A model generated the notes under the pieces. It did no database searches. It saw only the letters and a list, made by a program, of their open reading frames with translations, and was not told the DNA's origin. A stretch of DNA of 64,000 nt from Streptomyces sp. NBC_01478. Lineage in GTDB: Bacteria > Actinomycetota > Actinomycetes > Streptomycetales > Streptomycetaceae. A program made the translations under genes and the position numbers. Position 1 is the first letter of the stretch, and each line of letters begins with the position of its first letter. Shown piece by piece: positions 15,286 through 22,710 of the stretch. The stretch spans positions 1,488,001 through 1,552,000 of the forward strand of contig NZ_CP109444.1 in NCBI RefSeq assembly GCF_036227225.1, in the 5' to 3' direction.

Positions 15286-15323
15286 CCCTGGAATTTCGAG
15301 CGTATATTCCTGCGATTCCAGGG
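15286..15323. promoter_or_regulatory. Inverted repeat CCCTGGAAT ... ATTCCAGGG
   Basis: Nine-base arms separated by 20 bp, in the divergent region between the small membrane protein and the sigma factor gene. A possible operator or a structured leader; no partner can be named. Confidence 0.4.
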
Positions 15324-15498
15324 AATTCGAATTTCCCATGGGGCGGCCGGATGAAAGCCCAGGGGTCAGGAGTAGTGTGGTGGGAAACCACCGTGCCGAG
15401 CGTTCCCACCCCCGACTGACTGGCGGGGCATCGCCGAGACGGATGCGGCCGGAGCGCACAGAAAGCGTTCATCCTGCTTTTGCACCTGAGGCGGCGCC

Positions 15499-16332
15499 AT
15501 GACGCCCTCCGTGAACGTCGTCGAAGCACTGCCGTGGATCGAGGACGCCGACAAGGTCGCCCCAAAAGACGCGCGAGCGCTGTCCCGGCTGTTCCTGGAC
15601 CGGCTGCCCTCACTGGAAGAGGGCACCGCCGAGTACCAGTACGTCCGCAACACCCTGATCGAGATGAACCTGTCCCTGGTCAGGTTCACGGCCCGCCGGT
15701 TCCGTAACAGGGGCAGCGGTGACATGGAGGACGTCGTCCAGGTCGGCACCATCGGCCTGATCAAGGCAATCGACCGGTTCGATCTGACACGCGAGGTCGA
15801 GTTCACCTCCTTCGCGATCCCCTACATCGCCGGCGAGATCAAGCGGTTCTTCCGCGACACCACCTGGGCCGTGCACGTCCCGCGCCGCCTCCAGGAACTC
15901 CGCGTCGACATCGCCAAAGGCAAGGAGTCACTCACCACCGCGCTCGGCCACAGCCCGACCCCAAAGGAACTCGCCGCCCATCTCTGTCTGACCGAGGACG
16001 AGGTCGTCGAGGGGCTCCTGGCCGCCAACGGCTATGTCGCCGGCTCCATCGACACCCCGAGCGGCGAGAGCGAAGCCGGCGCCGGCGGGCCGACGTACGC
16101 GGACACCATGGGCGACGCCGACCCGGCCCTGGAACTGTTCGAGGACCTGCACGCGCTCGGCCCGCTGCTGCGCCGACTCGACGAGCGGGAGCGGACCATC
16201 ATCGAGATGCGCTTCGGCCAGGAGCTGACCCAGGCCGAGATCGGCCGCGAGCTGAACGTCTCCCAGATGCAGGTCTCCCGCCTGCTCGGCCGCATCCTGG
16301 CCAAGCTCCGCACCGGTCTCCTGGACGCGTAG
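15499..16332 (+). CDS. RNA polymerase sigma factor, SigB/SigF/SigG type
   Basis: A 277-residue group 3 sigma factor. Region 2 has NTLIEMNLSLVRFTARRFRN and MEDVVQVGTIGLIKAIDRFD; region 3 has LTTALGHSPTPKELAAHLCL; region 4 ends with the helix-turn-helix LTQAEIGRELNVSQMQVSRL. This is the SigB/F/G family that in Streptomyces directs osmotic, oxidative and developmental stress genes, normally held by an anti-sigma kinase. No anti-sigma or anti-anti-sigma gene is next to it. ATG at 15499. The flanking small hydrophobic and PRC-barrel proteins, and GlsB nearby, are of the kind often found in such regulons, but I could not find a convincing GTTT-N15-GGGTA promoter. Confidence 0.9.
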   Translation: MTPSVNVVEALPWIEDADKVAPKDARALSRLFLDRLPSLEEGTAEYQYVRNTLIEMNLSLVRFTARRFRNRGSGDMEDVVQVGTIGLIKAIDRFDLTREVEFTSFAIPYIAGEIKRFFRDTTWAVHVPRRLQELRVDIAKGKESLTTALGHSPTPKELAAHLCLTEDEVVEGLLAANGYVAGSIDTPSGESEAGAGGPTYADTMGDADPALELFEDLHALGPLLRRLDERERTIIEMRFGQELTQAEIGRELNVSQMQVSRLLGRILAKLRTGLLDA

Positions 16333-16356
16333 TCCTCCGTTCACCGCGCCGTCGCC

Positions 16357-16527
16357 CTATCGAACGGGGCGGCTGCCGGAGCGATGAGACCAGCGCACGG
16401 CGACAAGGGCCAAGGCCGCCACGAGCACGGCGATGCCGATCACCAGCAGGTAGCCCAGGCCGTGCGCGGTCACCCCGACGATTCCCAGTACGAGGGCGAT
16501 CAGGACAAGCAGCAGGAAGAGAACCAT
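16357..16527 (-). CDS. Small hydrophobic membrane protein (56 aa)
   Basis: MVLFLLLVLIALVLGIVGVT opens a 56-residue protein with two membrane helices and a basic tail (RWSHRSGSRPVR). The ATG at 16527 follows AGGTGGT by a few bases and lies 32 bp after the stop of the PRC-barrel gene, so the two are probably one transcript. It converges with the sigma factor gene, stops 25 bp apart. Function unknown. Confidence 0.7.
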   Translation of the reverse strand: MVLFLLLVLIALVLGIVGVTAHGLGYLLVIGIAVLVAALALVAVRWSHRSGSRPVR

Positions 16528-16559
16528 CACGGAACACCACCTTCAGGTCGAGCGGCGGG

Positions 16560-16922
16560 TCAGCGGCGCGCGAGTTGCCGCTCGCCGCCTGCGCCGGGCC
16601 GGTAGTCCATGTCGTAGTGCTGGAAGATCGCTTCCTCTCCCTCGGCCGGGAGGATGTCGTCCGTGCCGATCGACGGCGCCTTCTTCACCTGCGCCTTCGG
16701 GTAGGTGACCTTGACGTAGTCGGGTCCGAGGATCGCGTCGCCGAGGGGGACGAACGCCAGCCGCTGACGCGTGGGCAGTCCGATGCGGACGGTGGCCATG
16801 GCCGACTCGTCGGTGGCGGTGTCCACGTAGATCGATTCGAGTACGCCGATCCTGTGCCCCTCGGAGTCGACGACGTTGCGGTTGCGCCACTCACGGATGT
16901 CGGCCGCGTGGATCGTGGTCAT
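16560..16922 (-). CDS. PRC-barrel domain protein
   Basis: A 120-residue protein beginning MTTIHAADIREWRNRNVVDS, followed by GHRIGVLESIYVDTATDE and RLAFVPLGDAILGPDYVKV, the beta-barrel pattern of PRC-barrel domains. Such single-domain proteins are common in Streptomyces and are often linked to stress regulons; their role is unknown. I chose the ATG at 16922 because AGGAGA lies 7 bases before it. A short membrane protein gene follows in the same direction. Confidence 0.8.
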   Translation of the reverse strand: MTTIHAADIREWRNRNVVDSEGHRIGVLESIYVDTATDESAMATVRIGLPTRQRLAFVPLGDAILGPDYVKVTYPKAQVKKAPSIGTDDILPAEGEEAIFQHYDMDYRPGAGGERQLARR

Positions 16923-17151
16923 GTTCTGTCTCCTGAGCCGCTGGTACCGAACGGGTTCCCCGGAGATCGCCCCTGACACCAGCCGAACCCGGCAAATGGC
17001 GCGCCTTCAGGTGGGTCGGACGCGATGCCGGGGGTAGCCGGACCGTGGGAACCGACGCTCCCCATGACCCACTCTGGGTTCCCGGCACGCAGGAATGACG
17101 TCCACGGGGCAGCCCGGCTCCGTACGCCCCGAGGTGCGCCCCCACTAACGA

Positions 17152-17460
17152 CGGCCGGCTCGGCCCGCTGGCAGCAACTGGCGGCGGCCGGAGCGCGTCC
17201 GCAGCGACCCCTCTGGGCGTCGATCGGCGTCAAGAACCCCGACTACCCCGACACCATGTACGTGAGCGAACTGGTCGTCCCGGGGACCGTGAACACCATG
17301 CCGGCCGGCACGCTCGACGCGTTCGCCGACCACGGTCGGGTCCCGGCCGCCGCGCCCGTCGCCGACACCTACGCCGCGGCCGCCGCCCGTTTCGAGGAAC
17401 TGGGCCGCACGGGCATCGACTTCACGGACATGACCGACACCCTGGAACGCGAGGGCAGAT
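17152..17460 (+). pseudogene. tal: Transaldolase C-terminal fragment
   Basis: The plus strand from about 17152 reads ARWQQLAAAGARPQRPLWAS, GVKNPDYPDTMYVSELVVPG and TVNTMPAGTLDAFADHG, which is the last third of actinobacterial transaldolase, including the strand after the catalytic lysine. The first two thirds, with the Schiff-base lysine, are absent, and the end (TDMTDTLEREG) runs straight into sequence of the opposing LLM gene instead of the usual ending. No start codon or ribosome site serves it. A deletion seems to have removed most of the gene. Confidence 0.75.
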
Positions 17461-18117
17461 GGGCAGTTGGCCGCCCTGGGGCTTGCCTGTGCCGCCGTGG
17501 CGGTCGAACGCGGAGATCAGTTCCGGCCGGGGTTCGGTGGCGATCAGCAAGTCGGCCAGCCGGCCCGCGAGTTCGCACGAGCGGTCACCGGAGACGGCGA
17601 CACCGATCGGCGGGGGTTCGGCGGGCAGGTCCCACAACTTGGCGTTCTCCACGTCGAAGTGGGCGCCGTGGTGGTTGACGTTCTCGCCCGCGAAGAGCGC
17701 GCGGATGATCTCGACGGCTTCCTCCAGCTTCTCCAGGCGGACGTGCGCGGCGGGCCAACCACCGCCCACCACATGCTCATTGAGGTTCTCCCCCGAGCCG
17801 AGACCGAGGCGGAAGCGGCCCTCGGAGAGGAGGTGCAGGGTGGCGGCTTTCTGGGCGACGACGGCCGGGCGGTAGCGGGTCGTCGGGCAGGTCACGTACG
17901 TCATGAGGGGGATGCGTTCGGTGGCCTGCGCGGCGGCACCGAGCTCGCTCCACGCGTAGGAGGCGTGGCCCTGGGACTCCAGCCAGGGGAAGTAGTGGTC
18001 GGACGTGACCGAGAAGTCGAAGCCGACGCGCTCGGCGCCGACCACGTGACCGACGAGTTCTCGCGGACCGGCCTGCTCGGTCATCATCGTGCACCCGATC
18101 CGCACCATGTCGCTCAT
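17422..18117 (-). pseudogene. LLM-class F420-dependent oxidoreductase, C-terminally truncated
   Basis: A 231-residue frame with a normal start (MVRIGCTMMTEQAGPRELVG) and the LLM signature RFRLGLGSGENLNEHVVGGG. It follows coenzyme-F420-dependent glucose-6-phosphate-dehydrogenase-like enzymes up to RHGGTGKPQGGQLPI near 17463, after which about 90 residues are missing and an unrelated tail precedes the stop. The missing part closes the TIM barrel, so the product is probably inactive. The truncation point coincides with the end of the transaldolase fragment on the other strand, which marks one deletion junction. A conserved small gene (18154-18498) lies just upstream. Confidence 0.75.
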
Positions 18118-18153
18118 CTCCTCGTGGGTCGGCTGCGCGAGTGCGGTCGCCCG

Positions 18154-18498
18154 TCACCGTTTGGTCCCGAGGCGCAGGTCGACCTCCTTCTCCTGGTCTC
18201 CCGACGCCGCGCCCCAGTGGTCCACGGCGAACGCGGTGCTCAGGGCTTCGAACAACTGGTCCACGGCGAGGTAATCGCCCTGGAGTGTGGCGGAGACCGA
18301 GCCCTCCAGGGGAATCGGATCGGTCGGGATCCACTCCTGCGTCGGCTCGAACTCCGCGGTCCATACGGCGGTTCGGTCGTCCGGCTGCTCCTGGGGCACG
18401 TCACCGGCAGGGCGGTCGGTGGGGAACGCCGCCCGCAGGACGCCGAAGACGGTGGCGGCGTCCTCCTTGGACGCTCCGGTGAGAGACACGGTGGCCAT
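18154..18498 (-). CDS. Conserved hypothetical protein
   Basis: A 114-residue soluble acidic protein (MATVSLTGASKEDAATVFGV ... DHWGAASGDQEKEVDLRLGTK). I recall this type next to F420-dependent LLM oxidoreductases in Streptomyces but know no function for it. ATG at 18498 with a GGAGAG ribosome site upstream; a longer frame to 18552 is less likely. It is 36 bp ahead of the LLM gene in the same direction, so probably co-transcribed with it before the truncation. Confidence 0.6.
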   Translation of the reverse strand: MATVSLTGASKEDAATVFGVLRAAFPTDRPAGDVPQEQPDDRTAVWTAEFEPTQEWIPTDPIPLEGSVSATLQGDYLAVDQLFEALSTAFAVDHWGAASGDQEKEVDLRLGTKR

Positions 18499-18624
18499 CG
18501 GGCTCACTCTCCTCGAACTTGGATACGGCGGGACGCGGATGATCAGACGCACCCGTTCACGGGGGGGTGGGGCGGCGGCACACGGCCGAGCGGATCCCGC
18601 CTCGGCTCACCGGCGCGTGGGCCG

Positions 18625-18927
18625 TCAACCCGTCGATTCGTCAGGCACGGGTTGCCCCGGATGTGTACCGCCGGACTGCGCGGCGCCCTTCCGCCCGGTG
18701 CCGGCTTCGTCCGTGTCGGGGATCTTCGGGTCGGGCATCTTCGGATCACGCCCCTCCGGCTCGCGCCGATCGTCGGCGCCGGCCTGCTGGTCGGGCGGGT
18801 CCCTCGGTATCGGTTTCGGCATTGGCTTCGGTATCGGCTTCGGCTTCGGCTTCGGCTTCGGCTTCGGTATGGGCTTCGGTTTCGGTCCCCCTCCGTTCCC
18901 GGGGGCTTCCGGGCGGCGCTCGCTCAC
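18625..18927 (-). CDS. Lys-Pro repeat protein
   Basis: A 100-residue protein whose first half is a run of Lys-Pro and Ile-Pro pairs (PKPKPIPKPKPKPKPKPIPK and onward) and whose second half is polar, with GRDPKMPDPKIPDTDE, ending PGQPVPDESTG. The KP run is encoded by tandem hexamers of GGCTTC type on the plus strand (about 18808-18890). The ending PVPDE(S/P)TG is a pattern I know from small Streptomyces hypothetical proteins, which supports this strand as coding. GTG start at 18927. It is probably disordered; no function can be given. The opposite strand reads a Gly-Phe run without start signals. Confidence 0.5.
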   Translation of the reverse strand: MSERRPEAPGNGGGPKPKPIPKPKPKPKPKPIPKPMPKPIPRDPPDQQAGADDRREPEGRDPKMPDPKIPDTDEAGTGRKGAAQSGGTHPGQPVPDESTG

Positions 18928-19313
18928 GGTGTCCTCGCTTCCTCGCGCGGGGTGGGTGTCGGGCGCGGGTACCCAGCGGGCCCACGATGATGCGGACCTC
19001 GACACTCCGGACCTGGGGTCCTGGACCGGGCACAGCGAAGGGCGGGCAGCCTCGGTGGTCTCCGCAATAGCTGGTGACTTCGTGGAAGCGGTCGTCGATC
19101 TCATGGACCAGCGGAGGGCCTGGCGCTTCGCGCCCCGATCCACAGATCTTGAACCGTGCTCGCCACGTCGCGCCCGGGTTGAGTAATCGCTACTCATGCC
19201 CTGACACGCCGTTACGGGCACTCTCTGAGGCACCGGGACACGGGCGATCAACACTCGCGGGCGACATGAGTGAGCGTGACAAAGATCATCAGTCTCTGCC
19301 AGGAGGAGAAGAC
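18928..19313. other. Intergenic region
   Basis: About 385 bp between the KP-repeat gene and the divergent secreted protein. Both strands give short open frames without ribosome sites. The only clear signal is AGGAGGAG at 19301-19308, the ribosome site of the next gene. Confidence 0.4.
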
Positions 19314-19865
19314 ATGAACAGACGCAGACTGGTCGGCATGTTGCTGGCTGGCATGACCACAATCGCGGCCGGCTTAGGCCTGGCAGGGGCGGGAACAGCC
19401 CAAGCGGCCCCCGCCAAACCTGCCGCCGCTGCCGCAGCCGCCCGCACCCCCTTGTTCCTCTGGTGGAACGCGGCGCGGGGCGACAACTTCACCAGTGGCA
19501 ACGCCGCCGAGGAGCAGAGCGCGATAGCCGCCAACTACTCGCTGGCCAGGCAGGAGGGATCGGCCCTGGCAACCCAGGATCCGGGCACGGTTCCCCTGTA
19601 CCTGTTCTGGAGCGGCAGCCGAGAAGACAACTTCAGCACGGCAACAACCGCGGGCATCGACTCGGCGCACGCCGCCGGCTACACCCTCGCCGGGATCGAA
19701 GCCTACGTCTACACGTCACAGGTGAGCGGTACCGTGCCGCTCTACCAGTTCTGGAACGGCGCGCTGGGGGACAACTTCGTCACCGCGACGCAGGCGGGGA
19801 TCGACTCGGCCTACGCCGCCGGCTACAGCCTGGTCCGAGTCGAGGGCTACGTGTACCCGGCCTGA
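19314..19865 (+). CDS. Secreted protein with three DUF5648-like repeats
   Basis: A 183-residue protein with a signal peptide (MNRRRLVGMLLAGMTTIAAG, cleavage probably after GTAQA) and three roughly 47-residue repeats. Each repeat has a hydrophobic-aromatic beginning and an F-centred core: LFLWWNAARGDNFTSGNA, LYLFWSGSREDNFSTATT, LYQFWNGALGDNFVTATQ, each closing with A-AGY-L--IEAYVY-like sequence. This matches the DUF5648 type of extracellular repeat, seen in secreted actinobacterial proteins and thought to be a binding module. AGGAGGAG 5 bases before the ATG is an ideal ribosome site. It has no enzymatic domain. Confidence 0.8.
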   Translation: MNRRRLVGMLLAGMTTIAAGLGLAGAGTAQAAPAKPAAAAAAARTPLFLWWNAARGDNFTSGNAAEEQSAIAANYSLARQEGSALATQDPGTVPLYLFWSGSREDNFSTATTAGIDSAHAAGYTLAGIEAYVYTSQVSGTVPLYQFWNGALGDNFVTATQAGIDSAYAAGYSLVRVEGYVYPA

Positions 19866-19994
19866 CCGCAGAACCCGGCGTTTCGCCGGAGTGCGCGGGC
19901 ACGGTCGTCAGAACGACCCAGGGGTTGGTTCACCCCGGCTCCGACACCTCCCGTGAAGGCGGCTCTCACAGTCCAGACGCCCCGTAGCAGGAAA

Positions 19995-20033
19995 GCGTAC
20001 GGCCACCGCCCGGAAGGGGTGATGGCCGTACGC
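19995..20033 (+). terminator. Hairpin terminator after secreted protein gene
   Basis: Perfect 11-bp arms GCGTACGGCCA and TGGCCGTACGC around a 17-base loop, about 130 bp after the stop at 19865. Confidence 0.55.
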
Positions 20034-20064
20034 ATCCGTCCGCCTGCAACCGGGATGATCCAGG

Positions 20065-20215
20065 GTGACTCGTGAGATCACGGCAACTGAGCCGCCCTGG
20101 ACAGGCCCGTTCACCGGGCTGAGCCCTCGCCTGTTCGGCAAGCTGGTGAGCGTGCTGCTGGTGACGGCCTACTGGCGGACGAACTACGTGCTTCGGGTGC
20201 TCAGAATCCTCGGGC
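20065..20215 (+). pseudogene. IS5-family transposase remnant
   Basis: The plus strand reads TREITATEPPWTGPFTGLSP, RLFGKLV, then LLVTAYWRTNYVLRVLRILG. This matches the N-terminus of Streptomyces IS5-type transposases (LSPRxFGKLVTVL ... VLLVATYWRTNLTMRQLAPLFG), but about 20 residues in the middle are deleted and the frame loses sense right after. No catalytic part remains. Confidence 0.65.
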
Positions 20216-20654
20216 AACCGGCAGGCCGACACACACCGTCATTGGCCAGTTCGCCCAGTACGGCATCGTCGGCGTGGTCCGCGCCCTCCTCACTCCGGCC
20301 CGAAGCCGCCGTAGGCATGGAGAAAGCACCTGGTCAGCAGCCGTTCCGTGGCAGCAAGTGCAGTGAGGCGACCGCGCACCCGGACGGCCTGCCCTCACAA
20401 CTCCCCTCGGGGCGCCCGCCTCTTCTTCCTCCCGGGCAGCGTCCCGTGCTCAACGACCTGGCCACGCTCCCCCGCGTCACGGTCACTACCGACCCGCCTA
20501 CCAGGAGGAACAAGACGACGGACCCACTCCACCAGCTTCCTGACCTTGCCGTCGGGAGGAACCACCCCTGATCCGGTGCCGGTCATGGACCATTGGCACC
20601 GCCAACCGTCGGGGCATCTCCTCCGGCCTGCTCGGTGATCGGGAACGAAACCGC
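20216..20654. other. Gene-poor stretch
   Basis: About 440 bp between the IS5 remnant and the dihydrofolate-reductase-like gene. Open frames on both strands lack ribosome sites and recognisable families. I see no structured repeat here. Confidence 0.4.
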
Positions 20655-21260
20655 TTAGTAGCTGTCGTAGCTTGGCTTGCCGTTCGGCCGGTAGACGCCG
20701 ACGACCGTGCCGCCCTTCGTCGTCGAGACGCTGACCGGCTCCAGCGAGGTGGGGATCGCGCCGTCGGCGAACAGCCGCTTGCCGGTGCCGATGATCACCG
20801 GGTGGATGGTCAGCCGGTACTCGTCGACGAGGCCGTGCCTCATGAGGGTCTGGGCGAGTTCGCCGCTGCCGACGACGTTGATGGGGCCGCCGTCGGACGC
20901 CTTCAGCTCGCGTACGGCATCGACGGTGTCGCCCTCCAGCAGCGTGGAGTTCTGCCACTCGACGGACGTCAGGGTCCGGGACGCCACGTACTTGTGCATG
21001 CCGTTCATCCGGTCCGTGAACGGGTTGCCGGGATCGGCGGTCGGCCAGTACGACGCGAAGATCTCGTACGTCTTGCGGCCGAGCAGCATCGCGTCCGAGT
21101 GCTCGTACCAGCCGGCGATGGCCGCGCCGACCTCGTCGTCGTCCACCGGTTTCTGCCAGCCGCCGTGCTCGAAGCCGCTCTCCGCGTCCTCGTCCGGACC
21201 GCCCGGCGCCTGCATGACGCCGTCCAGCGTCATGAACGTGCAAACGATGATCTCGCGCAT
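20655..21260 (-). CDS. Dihydrofolate reductase/RibD C-terminal family protein
   Basis: A 201-residue protein of the RibD-C/dihydrofolate-reductase-like family: IIVCTFMTLDGVMQAPGGPD at the start, AMLLGRKTYEIFASYWPT for the NADPH-binding part, VVGSGELAQTLMRHGLVDEY and LTIHPVIIGTGKRLFADG later. These are standard in actinobacteria, bind NADPH and probably reduce an unknown small molecule; they are not the essential folate enzyme. ATG at 21260 with AGGGAGC upstream. No operon partner is evident. Confidence 0.85.
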   Translation of the reverse strand: MREIIVCTFMTLDGVMQAPGGPDEDAESGFEHGGWQKPVDDDEVGAAIAGWYEHSDAMLLGRKTYEIFASYWPTADPGNPFTDRMNGMHKYVASRTLTSVEWQNSTLLEGDTVDAVRELKASDGGPINVVGSGELAQTLMRHGLVDEYRLTIHPVIIGTGKRLFADGAIPTSLEPVSVSTTKGGTVVGVYRPNGKPSYDSY

Positions 21261-21550
21261 GGTGCGCTCCCTTCGTCTCGTTGACGGGTAGACGGCTCGA
21301 CCGCCGAAAACTCATCGGCGGAGCCGTCGAGGCGCACCACTGGGGGCCGTCGCCGTGAGGTGCGGTACCTCTTGGCCGACCCTCGGCAGCGCGTCATACC
21401 CCGATGTCCACCATCGCGACTATTCCGCCGATGAACCGCCCTGCCTTTCGGCTTACCCCGTAGCCGGAGGGCAGGGCTTCGGCACACCATCAGGCGTACG
21501 ACGGCGAAGATCACATGTCGTTCATCCGCGCCGAGAGAAGCAGCTCATCT

Positions 21551-22618
21551 TCAGGCCAGCGCCTGGAGCCAGTTCTCGCCGGGAGGCGGGACGAAGAAGT
21601 ATCCGCCCCCGACGGTGAGGGTGTATTTGGCCATGGCCTCACCCTGCAGCCGGTGTTGCACGGCTTCGAAGCCGTGCGCCAGGTCGCGTTGGAAGCAGGA
21701 GAAGATCAGCCCCTGATCGTCGGCGGCGCGCTGGTAGTTGTAGCCACGGCGGACCAGGGGCGGTGGGTTGCGGCGGTCGGGAGTCGCCTTGCGGACGTGG
21801 GAATCGAGCGGTGTGATCTTGCCCTGCGGGTCTGCGCCGAATGCGGGCTGCTCGGTGCTGGGGGTTCCGTCAAGCCATCGTCCGTCTCTACGGCGGCCGA
21901 TGATGCGCTCCTGCTGATGGACCGTGTCCCGGTCCCAGAAGTTGGTGGCGAGGCGGATGATCCGTATGACCTGGTAGCTGCCCCCCACCGCCCAGACCGG
22001 CTCGCCTTGGCCGGCTTTGATCGTGGCGCGTTCGGTGGTCTCGGTGGGCGTGTCGGGGTTGCCGTAGCCCTCGGCGAAGTGAAACGGGTTGCGGGCAAGT
22101 CCACGACCCTGCTCGGTGTGGTTTTCGGGACGGTGGCCGTCCGGGCGCCACCGCACGTCCCATTGCGGCAACGCCCGCAGTGTCCGGCCGGTGGCATCGC
22201 TCACTGCTCGGGCCGAGGTTCCGGTGATGTGCAGGAGGAGATCACCGTGTGACTGCGCCGGATCGAGTACGTCGCCGGCGAAGGTAGGCATCCGTTTCAA
22301 CTGCCGCGGTGCATCCGCGACTTGGGGAAAACCATCTGCACCCAGTGCCATCCAGGCGGCAGTGTGGCCGCCGTCCGCGGCTGCGACGGAGCGGCACGCC
22401 GCCCGCAGGGCATCAACACGGTGCTTTTCGCTGGTGGCCAGGTCAAGCGAAACTACTTGTGCATACGGGAGGGGCACTGCTCCGCGTAAGTGTGCGGGAG
22501 TCCATTTTCCGTGGCCTGACTCGCCCCTCAGCGCGGCAGCACCGACAACGCCCAGGGCGCCGACTCCGACGGCCGCGGCAGCAGAGGTGCGCAGGACTCC
22601 ACGTCTGCTTCGCATCAT
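21551..22618 (-). CDS. Dyp-type heme peroxidase, Tat-exported
   Basis: A 355-residue protein with a twin-arginine signal (SRRGVLRTSAAAAVGVGALG) and the Dyp fold. The proximal heme ligand is likely H274 in DSHVRKATP, followed by RRGYNY with the distal-side arginine region. The family's GxxDG motif reads HFAEG here (residues 180-184), so the catalytic aspartate position is Glu. Similar Tat-exported Dyp enzymes (EfeB type) oxidise dyes or extract heme iron, and often sit with EfeO/EfeU, which are absent here. Start: the first of two adjacent ATGs with AGGACGG upstream. Divergent genes are not near; the SecA-like gene ends 92 bp before it in the same direction. Confidence 0.85.
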   Translation of the reverse strand: MMRSRRGVLRTSAAAAVGVGALGVVGAAALRGESGHGKWTPAHLRGAVPLPYAQVVSLDLATSEKHRVDALRAACRSVAAADGGHTAAWMALGADGFPQVADAPRQLKRMPTFAGDVLDPAQSHGDLLLHITGTSARAVSDATGRTLRALPQWDVRWRPDGHRPENHTEQGRGLARNPFHFAEGYGNPDTPTETTERATIKAGQGEPVWAVGGSYQVIRIIRLATNFWDRDTVHQQERIIGRRRDGRWLDGTPSTEQPAFGADPQGKITPLDSHVRKATPDRRNPPPLVRRGYNYQRAADDQGLIFSCFQRDLAHGFEAVQHRLQGEAMAKYTLTVGGGYFFVPPPGENWLQALA

Positions 22619-22710
22619 CAGTGAGCCGTCCTTCAGGAAGTGATCGAGTTGTTCATGGGCCGCTTCAAGGTCTGCCGGTGGCTGTGCGGTAAGTCCCCAG
22701 GAAACAAGGC

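Noticed and set aside
18808..18890. Gly-Phe repeat protein on the plus strand
   Set aside because: The frame has no ribosome site and continues into unrelated sequence, while the opposite strand gives a bounded ORF with a familiar ending.
20395..20650. Minus-strand frame with PDGKVRKLVEWVRRLVPPGR
   Set aside because: Possibly a protein fragment, but no recognisable family, start or neighbours that support it.
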